Part shown: piece after piece, positions 1 to 5,814 of the stretch
Layout of the letters: each line of letters starts with the position of its first letter
Position numbering within the stretch: the first letter of the stretch is position 1
NCBI GenBank assembly: GCA_938042065.1
Contig: CALISG010000034.1
Location: 1 to 39,194 of the forward strand
From: an uncultured Candidatus Saccharibacteria bacterium
Lineage (GTDB): Bacteria > Patescibacteriota > Saccharimonadia > Saccharimonadales > Saccharimonadaceae
Reading direction: 5' to 3'
Length of the DNA stretch: 39,194 nt
Notes under the pieces: generated by a model
Database searches by the model: none
Told to the model about the DNA's origin: nothing
The model's input: the letters and a program-made list of their open reading frames with translations, nothing else
Program-made: the position numbers and the translations under genes

Positions 1-784
1 ATAATTCATCTATTCTAGCAAGACTATCTTCTGCCTTCGCCTCAGTAGCGTTTAGCTTTTTATCTATGTCATCCGTAATGCGATCGGCTTCATCACTCTT
101 TTTACTAAATGCTTCTTCAATTGTGCGTTTCTGATCTTCGATAAATTTATTAACCATCTCATTGCGTACATTTTCAGATTTTGTAAATGATAGTTGCTGC
201 TCGGTAGATATGCTATTTGACGAGTCTTTTATATCTTTTAAATCTTTGTTAAGTTCATCTATTTTTACACCAAGTGTTTCAAACTCGTTTTTAGCTTCAG
301 TAACTTTTTCGTCAATGGTCTTTTCTGCGGTAGTTCCTTTAGCGGATATACTGTCAATCTCTTTTGCTGCTGTACGCTTATATTGACCGACTGACCTATT
401 CAATCCCGCAATAGCTTTGCGAGTTTCTTTTATATCCATAGCGGGTGTTAACGAAGTAATGTATGACAATATATTATCGATATATCCATTCATGTAAGAA
501 ATACCTAGGTACATATCATCGCGAGTGTTTTGCCAGTTATCAAAACACGAACTTACACTTGAGAGATAACTGCCAATATTATCAATACTTGATACTGATA
601 ATAGACGATTATCTGTATAATCAAGTCTATCCACTAAAAGCTCAATGATCAATTTTGCCCGATTGACATCATCGATTGCTTCAAGAGACATACTGTCAGA
701 GTCTATCTCATTTAACCTGGCTAATAATTTCTTGGCTGCAATATATGTGGCACTATTCTGTATACGATCTTCCCATTTACTCAT
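1..784 (-). CDS. Partial coiled-coil protein at the end of an integrated element
   Basis: An open frame runs from ATG at 784 off the left edge of the window, giving 261 residues without a stop. It begins MSKWEDRIQNSATYIAAKKL. An acidic helical N-terminal part (about residues 1-125) leads into a long Glu/Lys/Asp-rich coiled-coil region (about 130-261) with heptad-like spacing. There is no signal peptide or membrane segment in the visible part. The start is supported by a GGA-type Shine-Dalgarno 11 nt upstream and a TGaTATAAT promoter at 853-845. The codons are AT-rich compared with the core genes to the right. The gene lies on the element side of a tRNA-Leu fragment, so it is probably accessory cargo. 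Such cargo is often defence or conflict related, but no family is recognised and the C-terminal part is outside the window. Confidence is high for a gene and nil for function. Confidence 0.85.
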   Translation of the reverse strand, partial: MSKWEDRIQNSATYIAAKKLLARLNEIDSDSMSLEAIDDVNRAKLIIELLVDRLDYTDNRLLSVSSIDNIGSYLSSVSSCFDNWQNTRDDMYLGISYMNGYIDNILSYITSLTPAMDIKETRKAIAGLNRSVGQYKRTAAKEIDSISAKGTTAEKTIDEKVTEAKNEFETLGVKIDELNKDLKDIKDSSNSISTEQQLSFTKSENVRNEMVNKFIEDQKRTIEEAFSKKSDEADRITDDIDKKLNATEAKAEDSLARIDEL

Positions 785-844
785 GAGGCGTTATTCCTTT
801 TTTGCTTAATTAGTTTGCCACCCCTTATTTGAACTTCAACTATA

Positions 845-853
845 ATTATATCA
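845..853 (-). promoter_or_regulatory. Extended -10 promoter of the coiled-coil gene
   Basis: Read on the minus strand this is TG-A-TATAAT, an extended -10 element about 60 nt upstream of the ATG at 784. No convincing -35 hexamer is visible. Confidence 0.55.
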
Positions 854-918
854 CTTTTGTTCTTGAGAACGGCTACCCCCTAAGAGTAGAGAATCTTACT
901 TATCCAATTTGATTAATT

Positions 919-949
919 AGACTCCGCCCTAGACTCCAGAATTGACTCC
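919..949. repeat. Three direct repeats with a 12-bp period
   Basis: AGACTCC starts at 919 and 931, and TGACTCC starts at 943, exactly 12 bp apart. They lie in the AT-rich, gene-free stretch between the accessory gene and the tRNA fragment, where recombinase or excisionase arm sites are expected in an integrated element. That role is inferred from position only. The rest of 785-1098 shows no ORF with a ribosome-binding site and no convincing RNA gene. Confidence 0.5.
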
Positions 950-1098
950 TTGCGCCCCGTACAATAACAAACAAAAACAACGAGTTAGAACTCTTATATC
1001 ATTTTTGCCTTTATTGCCCATTATTTGCCTGCTGTAGGCCTCTTGTCGGCGGTGTGCGTAGTTCCCTCCGCTAAGTGAAAAGAAAGCTTAATTATCTA

Positions 1099-1153
1099 GC
1101 CTTAGGAGCATGTGCTTTCGAGCGTGAAGGTTCAAGTCCTTTCATCCGCACCA
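1099..1153 (+). other. 3' fragment of tRNA-Leu(UAG): attachment-site remnant
   Basis: The stretch matches the 3' part of a leucine tRNA. It has a 7-nt anticodon loop (1101-1107, anticodon TAG at 1103-1105), the 3' anticodon strand GCATG, a long variable arm with a TTTCGA loop, a T-arm with TTCAAGT loop, the acceptor strand CATCCGC, A73 and encoded CCA at 1151-1153. No D-arm and no GCGGATG acceptor strand lies upstream. The sequence left of the loop (CTAGC) does not pair fully with GCATG, so homology stops at the anticodon stem-loop. That is the usual breakpoint when a tyrosine recombinase integrates into a tRNA gene and leaves the displaced 3' half at the far end. The intact tRNA would be at the other end of the element, left of the window. 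Confidence 0.8.
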
Positions 1154-1189
1154 ATGAGATTCGATGTAAACTCTGAGGAAAACATGCAT

Positions 1190-1220
1190 AAAAAATAACC
1201 CGCACATCGCGGGCTATTTT
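1190..1220. terminator. Bidirectional intrinsic terminator
   Basis: The stem CCCGC/GCGGG, extended by ATA/TAT, has an ACATC loop and is flanked by A-rich and T-rich tracts. It lies just past the stop of rsmD on minus and after the tRNA fragment on plus, so it can end transcription from both sides. Confidence 0.8.
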
Positions 1221-1233
1221 AATTCCCCAAAAA

Positions 1234-1797
1234 TCACGAATCACACGATTCTCGGCGGAAAGAGGTGAGGTAAGCATTTCCATAACTACGATTGTCCACC
1301 ACAACAATTTCGTTTCCCAGATTTGGTTCCTCACCTCTTCCTGGATGTGATAATACCATAAGCCCGCCTGGTTTGAGAAGTCCAAAAAGCTTGCTAACTG
1401 TGGAAAACTGCGGATTTTTGTATGGCGGATCGGCGAAGATTATGTCATACTTGCCTGCGCCGCCAGACTCAATCCACGAATTGACAGGGGCGCTAATAAT
1501 TTTTGCTTCATTTTGAACACCTAGCGAGGACACATTATTGCTTAAGATTTTTTGAGCAATTTTATCGCGTTCGATGAACGTTACGCGGGCAGCACCGCGG
1601 CTGAGAGCTTCGAGGCCAACCGCGCCAGTACCAGCAAAAGCGTCTAAAATCTGCGCGCCGTTAATCTCGTTGCCGATGCTATTGAACATGGCATTGCGAA
1701 TCCGCTCGCCCATCGGCTTGGTGCGAGTATTGTTCTCTCTAGGCGCATCCAGCAGCCGCCCGCCGAAACGCCCGGCGATTACTCGGATCGAGCTCAC
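1234..1797 (-). CDS. rsmD: 16S rRNA (guanine-N2)-methyltransferase RsmD
   Basis: This 187-residue protein methylates G966 of 16S rRNA with S-adenosylmethionine during 30S assembly. The N-terminal SSIRVIAGRFGGRLLDAP and the following TKPMGERIRNAMFNSI are family signatures. The SAM-binding loop is LDAFAGTGAVGLEALSRG (about residues 50-67), and the catalytic DPPY motif follows at about residue 122. Length is normal. The start is GTG at 1797, overlapping the upstream gene's stop as GTGA, so translation is probably coupled to the phospholipase-C-like gene in a two-gene operon. UGA is the stop codon, which supports standard decoding in this organism. Confidence 0.93.
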   Translation of the reverse strand: MSSIRVIAGRFGGRLLDAPRENNTRTKPMGERIRNAMFNSIGNEINGAQILDAFAGTGAVGLEALSRGAARVTFIERDKIAQKILSNNVSSLGVQNEAKIISAPVNSWIESGGAGKYDIIFADPPYKNPQFSTVSKLFGLLKPGGLMVLSHPGRGEEPNLGNEIVVVDNRSYGNAYLTSFRRESCDS

Positions 1798-2600
1798 TGG
1801 TGCGCCTCGCGGTAGGCGCGGTACCAGAAATAGGTGATGACATTAGCGATCAGCGGAATCAGCGTTTGCCGCGTCTGCTGCGCTAGATGAGTCGTCCAGC
1901 CGCGCTTCCAAAATTCTTCGTACATGCCTAGCCCGTAAACTTGCTGCACTGCATCGAGAAATACCGTCTGCAAATCCTTATCATCTGCTAGTTTGAGCCA
2001 GATTGAATTTGGCGCCGAATCGGGAAACTTGGTCGTCTTGATGCTGGTAGCTACGCCTAGCTCAAATAGCAAATGTGTCGCAAATACACCCTTGGCACCC
2101 CAATACTCCCAGTTTTTACTAAGAGTCTCGCGCATGGTCGAGCCTCTGATGATGCCTTTTTCGGCGATCGACGCCCGCTCGTTTTGAGGCCGTCCCCACA
2201 GCTCCTCGATCTTTTCGCCTAGCGGATAATGATGCGCCGGCGTTAGCCCGTCGGTGATAGCATGCGCCATCCAGGCCGCCTCAAAGGCTGCCCGCACATT
2301 ATTACGCTTCTTAAGCGCCTGCACCAAATTGGTATAATGATCCATAATCATCTCGACTAGCGCCGTATCGCTGGGGTCGCTGGGGTCGATGAAATGCCAC
2401 GGCTCATCGACGCCCGGGCTTTTGCGCTTGATACCGTCGGGGCCGTTGTTGCCTTCGAAATGCAAAATATCCTTGGCAGAAGGAAAACCGCGGCCAACCC
2501 TTGATATTTTACGCAAATCGCGGCGAGCAATTCGGTCGATTTTCTGATGCACGCCGATAAAGTTGCCCGAATGCGAACGAAAAGTAGTACCGCTGTACAT
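1794..2600 (-). CDS. Phospholipase C / S1-P1 nuclease-like zinc-fold protein
   Basis: This 268-residue protein has no signal peptide from the chosen start. The His/Asp arrangement resembles the zinc-dependent phospholipase C and S1-P1 nuclease fold: GVHQKIDRIAR at about 16-26, WHFIDP at about 68-73, and AAWMAHAITDGLTPAHHYPL at about 109-128 with its H-x3-D-x3-PxHH spacing. If the similarity is real it would bind several metal ions and hydrolyse a phosphodiester, but the substrate cannot be told. The frame is open to an ATG at 2678, but the extended -10 TGcTATAAT at 2616-2608 ends 7 nt before the ATG at 2600, so I take 2600 as a leaderless start. It precedes rsmD with a GTGA overlap. Confidence 0.65.
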   Translation of the reverse strand: MYSGTTFRSHSGNFIGVHQKIDRIARRDLRKISRVGRGFPSAKDILHFEGNNGPDGIKRKSPGVDEPWHFIDPSDPSDTALVEMIMDHYTNLVQALKKRNNVRAAFEAAWMAHAITDGLTPAHHYPLGEKIEELWGRPQNERASIAEKGIIRGSTMRETLSKNWEYWGAKGVFATHLLFELGVATSIKTTKFPDSAPNSIWLKLADDKDLQTVFLDAVQQVYGLGMYEEFWKRGWTTHLAQQTRQTLIPLIANVITYFWYRAYREAHQ

Positions 2601-2607
2601 GCATTGT

Positions 2608-2616
2608 ATTATAGCA
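2608..2616 (-). promoter_or_regulatory. Leaderless extended -10 promoter (phospholipase-like gene and rsmD)
   Basis: TG-C-TATAAT on the minus strand ends 7 nt before the ATG at 2600, so the transcript should begin at or next to the start codon. Confidence 0.65.
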
Positions 2617-2661
2617 CGCCGTTTGATAGCGGCTCGGCAAAAGGCAAAATACAGATAGAAC

Positions 2662-2689
2662 TTGCCAAACATAAGCATTGTGCTATATA
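2662..2689 (+). promoter_or_regulatory. Promoter of the small membrane protein
   Basis: TTGCCA at 2662-2667, a 16-nt spacer and TGc-TATATA at 2684-2689 precede the small gene at 2752, giving a leader of about 55 nt with a GGAGG-type ribosome-binding site. Confidence 0.55.
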
Positions 2690-2751
2690 CTTGGTTTTAA
2701 GTTACGGAGAGCCTACAGATACAAAACATCAGCATTCCTCGGAGGTTAAGT

Positions 2752-2955
2752 ATGCGAAACAGCAAAACCAGCAAACAAACTATAGTCATATCGATTATCG
2801 CCGTATTGACAATTATCAATACGATTCTGATAGGTGTAATATTTTTTATTCAGAGCAACAAGTTTTGGTCTACTGACTACATAACCGAAAATCACACGAG
2901 GCGTATAATTAATCTAGAAAAAACAATTAAAAAACTCGAAAATAATTCTAATTAA
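2752..2955 (+). CDS. Small single-pass membrane protein
   Basis: This 67-residue protein has one hydrophobic segment (about residues 10-34, rich in Ile, Leu and Val) after a basic N-terminus, and then a polar Lys/Glu/Asn-rich tail that may form a short coiled coil. A GGAGG Shine-Dalgarno sits 7 nt before the ATG, and a plausible promoter lies 60 nt upstream. Codons are AT-rich, unlike the folded small-gene cassettes elsewhere in the window. It converges on recG and the two genes overlap by 8 bp. Function unknown; the family is not recognised. Confidence 0.7.
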   Translation: MRNSKTSKQTIVISIIAVLTIINTILIGVIFFIQSNKFWSTDYITENHTRRIINLEKTIKKLENNSN

Positions 2956-5149
2956 GCGTCGTCACCCGCTGGTTGTGGCGGACGTGCGCTTCTAGTGCTG
3001 GATATTTCGATAAACTTTCGCCGCTATCGATGAAGCGTATAGCGGCTTTCTGGGCGCGAGCAATCAGCTGCGTGTCGGCTAGCGTAGCGATTTGCAGATT
3101 AAGCGCGCCGTGCTGCACGCATCCGTAAATCTCGCCAGGGCCGCGCAAGCTCATATCGATCTCTGCTAGATGAAAGCCGTCGTTGGATTGTTCAATCTCG
3201 CGCAGGCGCTGGCTAGGCTTATTGTTGGTGCTCATCATCAAATAGCAGAAGCTTTGGTGCTGGCCGCGGCCGACCCGCCCGCGCAGCTGATGCAACTGCG
3301 CTAAGCCAAATTGATCGGCGTCCTCAATCATCATAATCGTAGCGTTCGACACGTCGACACCAACCTCGATGACGGTGGTGCTAACTAAGATATCATATCG
3401 TTGATCTTTGAAAGCTTGCATGATTTGATCTTTTTCGCTAGCAGTCATCTTGCCATGCAGCATAGCGATGCGGCGATGGCCAAAAATACTATTTTTGAGT
3501 CGCTTGTATTCAGCTTCGACACTTTTGCGATCGTTAGAATCGCTATCGGTAATTAAGCTGCAGACTACGTAAACTTGGCGGCCCTGGGCAATTTGCTGGT
3601 CGATAGCAGTATAAGCGGCCTCGCGCGAAGGTGGCGAAATAATTTTAGTAAGAATCGGCCGTCGGCCGCGCGGCTGCTCGTCGAGGACGCTGACGTCTAG
3701 TTCGCCGTAAACAGTCAGTGCCAAACTGCGCGGGATCGGCGTGGCCGTCATCGCCAAGAGGTGCGGCATGGCGGCTACTGATAATTTTTTCTTATCCGGC
3801 GGCGCGCTCGATACACTTTCCTCACCTCCGTGTCTCGCTCGCGAGCCTGGGGCTGCGCGCCCGGTCTCTCGAGACGAGCCAGCGGCAATCGTCATAGGTT
3901 CAGAAAGCATATCGAGCGCTCCCGACTTCACCTCCTCGTCCTTAACCTTCATCAGCAATTTCTGCCGCTGCTCAACACCGAAGCGGTGCTGCTCATCGAT
4001 AATCACGAAGCCCAAGCGGTGAAACTCTACTTTATCCTGAATAAGCGCGTGCGTACCGACAATCACATCGACCGCACCGTTAGCGATTTGCTGATAAAGC
4101 ATAGCGCGAGCTTTGCCTTTGACGCTGCCAATTAGCAATCCGACCGTCACGCCGAACGGCTCGAGAAGCTTCGCTAGCGTCTGGGCGTGCTGCCGCGCCA
4201 AAATCTCGGTCGGCGCCATCAACGCCGTTTGATAGCCAGCGTTCGCCGCCTGCCGCGCTGCCAATCCGGCCACCACTGTCTTGCCGCTACCAACGTCGCC
4301 TTGCAGCAAGCGATTCATCGGCCTAGCATTTTCGAAATCTTGCAAGATATCCCAGGCGGCGCGGCGCTGAGCGTTGGTTAGCGCGAACGGTAATTTCTTG
4401 ACAAAATCCTGTACGACAGACTTTTCAAACGGAATAGCGAAGCCAGCTAGCTTCTGGTTGTCAATTTTGTTGAGCTGGCTAGCCAAAACCAGTTCGAATA
4501 GCTCTTCGAAGGCTAAGCGTTGGCGAGCCTGTTCAACTTCCCTCTCGTCGCGCGGAAAATGCATCGCCGAAATCGCTGCAGTGCGGTCGAGCAGCTTCTC
4601 GCTCTTGACAACGCTTGGCGGCAGAGTTTCGGGCAAAACGCTCATTAGCGGGCGCAATTGCTCGATAACTTTGCGTACTGTTTGCGATTTTAGCCCGCGC
4701 ACCGCATGATAGACTGGCAGCAGTCGATCAGCTTGCACTGGTAGCTCCTTGGCGAGCTCGGCCGTCGGATTGGTTAGCTGGTAGCGGCCGTAGTTATACT
4801 CAAACGTGCCGCTGAAATAAAACCACTCATCGCTGCTGCCTAGCTGCTGCACTCGGTACGGCTGATTGAACCAAACCGCGTTGAGCTTGCTAGTGTCGTC
4901 GGCCAGCACCGCTGTCGTCAAGCGCAGGCCGCGGCGGACTGGGCGCGTACTGATTTTCTGGCAGCGGGCGCGAATCGTTACCTTGCCGGGCTGCAGCTCA
5001 GCAATCGGTGTCACGTTAGTGAAATCCTCGTACTTGCGCGGCAAAAACAGCAAAATATCGCCAACCGTTTCGAGCCCCGCCTGGCGCAGCTCGGCTGCGG
5101 TTTTGGGGCCGACGCCTTTGATTTGGTCGAGGCTGGTCGCGAGATTCAT
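2948..5149 (-). CDS. recG: ATP-dependent DNA helicase RecG
   Basis: This 733-residue branch-migrating helicase remodels stalled replication forks and Holliday junctions. The N-terminal helix-hairpin-helix-like part (LDQIKGVGPKTAAELRQAG) and wedge/OB region come first. Walker A GDVGSGKT lies near residue 290, DEQHRFGVEQRQ near 385, TATPIPRS near 467, and the second helicase lobe ends with the GRVGRG motif. An insertion of about 45-55 residues (roughly 402-460), rich in Arg, Gly, Ala and Ser, separates DEQH from TATP; most bacterial RecG proteins have only about ten residues there. The start at 5149 is supported by a TACAAT -10 that ends 6 nt upstream, giving a leaderless transcript. Confidence 0.96.
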   Translation of the reverse strand: MNLATSLDQIKGVGPKTAAELRQAGLETVGDILLFLPRKYEDFTNVTPIAELQPGKVTIRARCQKISTRPVRRGLRLTTAVLADDTSKLNAVWFNQPYRVQQLGSSDEWFYFSGTFEYNYGRYQLTNPTAELAKELPVQADRLLPVYHAVRGLKSQTVRKVIEQLRPLMSVLPETLPPSVVKSEKLLDRTAAISAMHFPRDEREVEQARQRLAFEELFELVLASQLNKIDNQKLAGFAIPFEKSVVQDFVKKLPFALTNAQRRAAWDILQDFENARPMNRLLQGDVGSGKTVVAGLAARQAANAGYQTALMAPTEILARQHAQTLAKLLEPFGVTVGLLIGSVKGKARAMLYQQIANGAVDVIVGTHALIQDKVEFHRLGFVIIDEQHRFGVEQRQKLLMKVKDEEVKSGALDMLSEPMTIAAGSSRETGRAAPGSRARHGGEESVSSAPPDKKKLSVAAMPHLLAMTATPIPRSLALTVYGELDVSVLDEQPRGRRPILTKIISPPSREAAYTAIDQQIAQGRQVYVVCSLITDSDSNDRKSVEAEYKRLKNSIFGHRRIAMLHGKMTASEKDQIMQAFKDQRYDILVSTTVIEVGVDVSNATIMMIEDADQFGLAQLHQLRGRVGRGQHQSFCYLMMSTNNKPSQRLREIEQSNDGFHLAEIDMSLRGPGEIYGCVQHGALNLQIATLADTQLIARAQKAAIRFIDSGESLSKYPALEAHVRHNQRVTTLN

Positions 5150-5155
5150 AAGTTT

Positions 5156-5161
5156 ATTGTA
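5156..5161 (-). promoter_or_regulatory. Leaderless -10 of recG
   Basis: TACAAT on the minus strand ends 6 nt before the recG ATG at 5149. It is back to back with the plus-strand cassette promoter at 5191. Confidence 0.5.
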
Positions 5162-5190
5162 CTAGTTTTCAGGGAAATTGCGAAAAAGTA

Positions 5191-5219
5191 TTGACAATTT
5201 CACTACTCTATGCTATATT
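5191..5219 (+). promoter_or_regulatory. Near-consensus promoter of folded cassette 1
   Basis: TTGACA at 5191-5196, a 17-nt spacer ending TGc, and TATATT at 5214-5219. It is one of the strongest promoters in the window and almost identical in sequence to the one at 32757. Confidence 0.85.
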
Positions 5220-5227
5220 AATACTAG

Positions 5228-5293
5228 CTTTTCGCTCAAGGTTAAACCAAATAAAAGGGCGGAAGGTTGCCCTTTTTGCCTGAGCGAAAAAAG
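5228..5293 (+). promoter_or_regulatory. Folded 5' leader of cassette 1 (copy A of a three-copy leader)
   Basis: The outer stem pairs 5229-5241 with 5279-5290 (core CGCTCA/TGAGCG, one bulged A). The inner stem AAAAGGGC (5253-5260) / GCCCTTTT (5269-5276) has a GGAAGGTT loop. An 11-12 nt A-rich bulge lies on the 5' side only. Copies at 24547 and 32799 keep both stems, the one-sided bulge and a loop related to gAAGt. The inner stem followed by T's resembles a terminator nested in a closing stem, so attenuation is one possible mechanism. No known riboswitch class is recognised. Confidence 0.75.
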
Positions 5294-5311
5294 ATTCCTT
5301 AGGAGGGAATC
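5293..5311 (+). promoter_or_regulatory. Shine-Dalgarno hairpin of cassette 1
   Basis: GATTCC (5293-5298) pairs with GGAATC (5306-5311), leaving TTAGGAG in the loop and the ATG immediately after the stem. Equivalent hairpins with different stem sequences precede the cassette genes at 5976, 24617, 26247 and 32869. Confidence 0.75.
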
Positions 5312-5575
5312 ATGAGCATTGCCACCGTCCTCGTCGCCGTCCTCGTCGTCGTCGCCTTCGTCGTCTCCCTGGCCGTTCAGGCCCGGGAGAGCGACCGGGA
5401 GGCGCGAGCCTCCCGGTCTAAGACCAGGTCCGATTACATTTGGGAGAGCGTCTTCCAGACGACTTCCAAAGCGACAGGCGGCAATTTCATAGCCGCCTGT
5501 CTGGCCGCCGAGACGGCGGTTCGGGCCGACAAGGCCGCCAGAGCCGCCCTGGAAGAGGAGCGCCGAAAGGGCTAA
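5312..5575 (+). CDS. Folded-cassette small membrane protein 1
   Basis: This 87-residue protein has an N-terminal hydrophobic helix (about residues 3-22, mostly Val, Ala and Leu) followed by a charged Arg/Ala/Glu-rich tail ending RRKG. The start is fixed by the AGGAGG in the hairpin just upstream. The codons are GC-rich and C-ending (GTC, GCC, CTC), unlike flanking genes. The coding RNA should fold strongly: an 11-bp perfect stem 5393-5403/5408-5418 closed by a GCGA loop, a 9-bp stem 5474-5482/5492-5500, and CCGCC/GGCGG at 5505-5519. A GGGCT/AGCCC hairpin at 5569-5582 has the stop codon TAA beginning at its last stem base. No homologue is recognised; function unknown. It may be a small membrane effector or regulator, or the RNA itself may act. 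Confidence 0.75.
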   Translation: MSIATVLVAVLVVVAFVVSLAVQARESDREARASRSKTRSDYIWESVFQTTSKATGGNFIAACLAAETAVRADKAARAALEEERRKG

Positions 5576-5707
5576 CAAGCCCGCCAGAAAATAGCTCGCC
5601 GAATTGGTTCAACACTGGTTGAGATACTTAATCATTAAGTGTTTCCCGGGTTGATATACAAAACCCAATTCCGGTTTGAGCCAATTTCGGCGGGCTATTT
5701 TCTTTGG
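5569..5707 (+). terminator. Stop-codon hairpin and long terminator of cassette 1
   Basis: GGGCT (5569-5573) and AGCCC (5578-5582) bracket the stop codon. A long stem then pairs 5587-5607 with 5681-5702 (core AGAAAATAGC...GCTATTTTCT), enclosing smaller hairpins (ACTTA/TAAGT at 5626-5640, GGGTT/AACCC at 5648-5666), and ends in TTTTCTTTGG. The outer stem and tail recur at 24943 and 33310. Confidence 0.75.
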
Positions 5708-5776
5708 TGAGATTTTTTGTTAAGTTATTTTTTACTTTGAAATTTTATAGATTTTGCGGGAAATTGCGAAAAAATG

Positions 5777-5805
5777 TTGACATTGTTGCTCCAGTATGAT
5801 ATATA
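5777..5805 (+). promoter_or_regulatory. Promoter of folded cassette 2
   Basis: TTGACA at 5777-5782, a 17-nt spacer ending TGa, and TATATA at 5800-5805. Confidence 0.8.
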
Positions 5806-5814
5806 TAATATCAG

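Noticed and set aside
162..648. Plus-strand ORFs opposite the coiled-coil gene
   Set aside because: Low-complexity Ser/Phe-rich translations with no ribosome-binding site, shadowing a minus-strand frame with better codon logic.
785..1100. Group I intron splitting tRNA-Leu
   Set aside because: No 5' tRNA half (GCGGATG plus D-arm) is found in the 1100 bp to the left, and a coding gene occupies most of that space.
1020..1153. tmRNA 3' end or complete tRNA
   Set aside because: The T-arm and CCA fit a tRNA, but there is no tmRNA tag frame, no D-arm and no matching 5' acceptor strand upstream; a displaced tRNA-Leu 3' half explains it better.
1092..1385. Minus-strand ORF of 97 codons
   Set aside because: It is antisense to the tRNA fragment and overlaps rsmD; such antisense-tRNA ORFs are a common false prediction.
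5228..5293. Known riboswitch or ribosomal-protein leader
   Set aside because: The two-stem, one-sided-bulge fold and the conserved loop do not match any class I can recall; left as unknown rather than named.
5213..5578. Minus-strand ORF opposite cassette 1
   Set aside because: It has no Shine-Dalgarno or promoter, and its frame is a by-product of the GC-rich hairpins.
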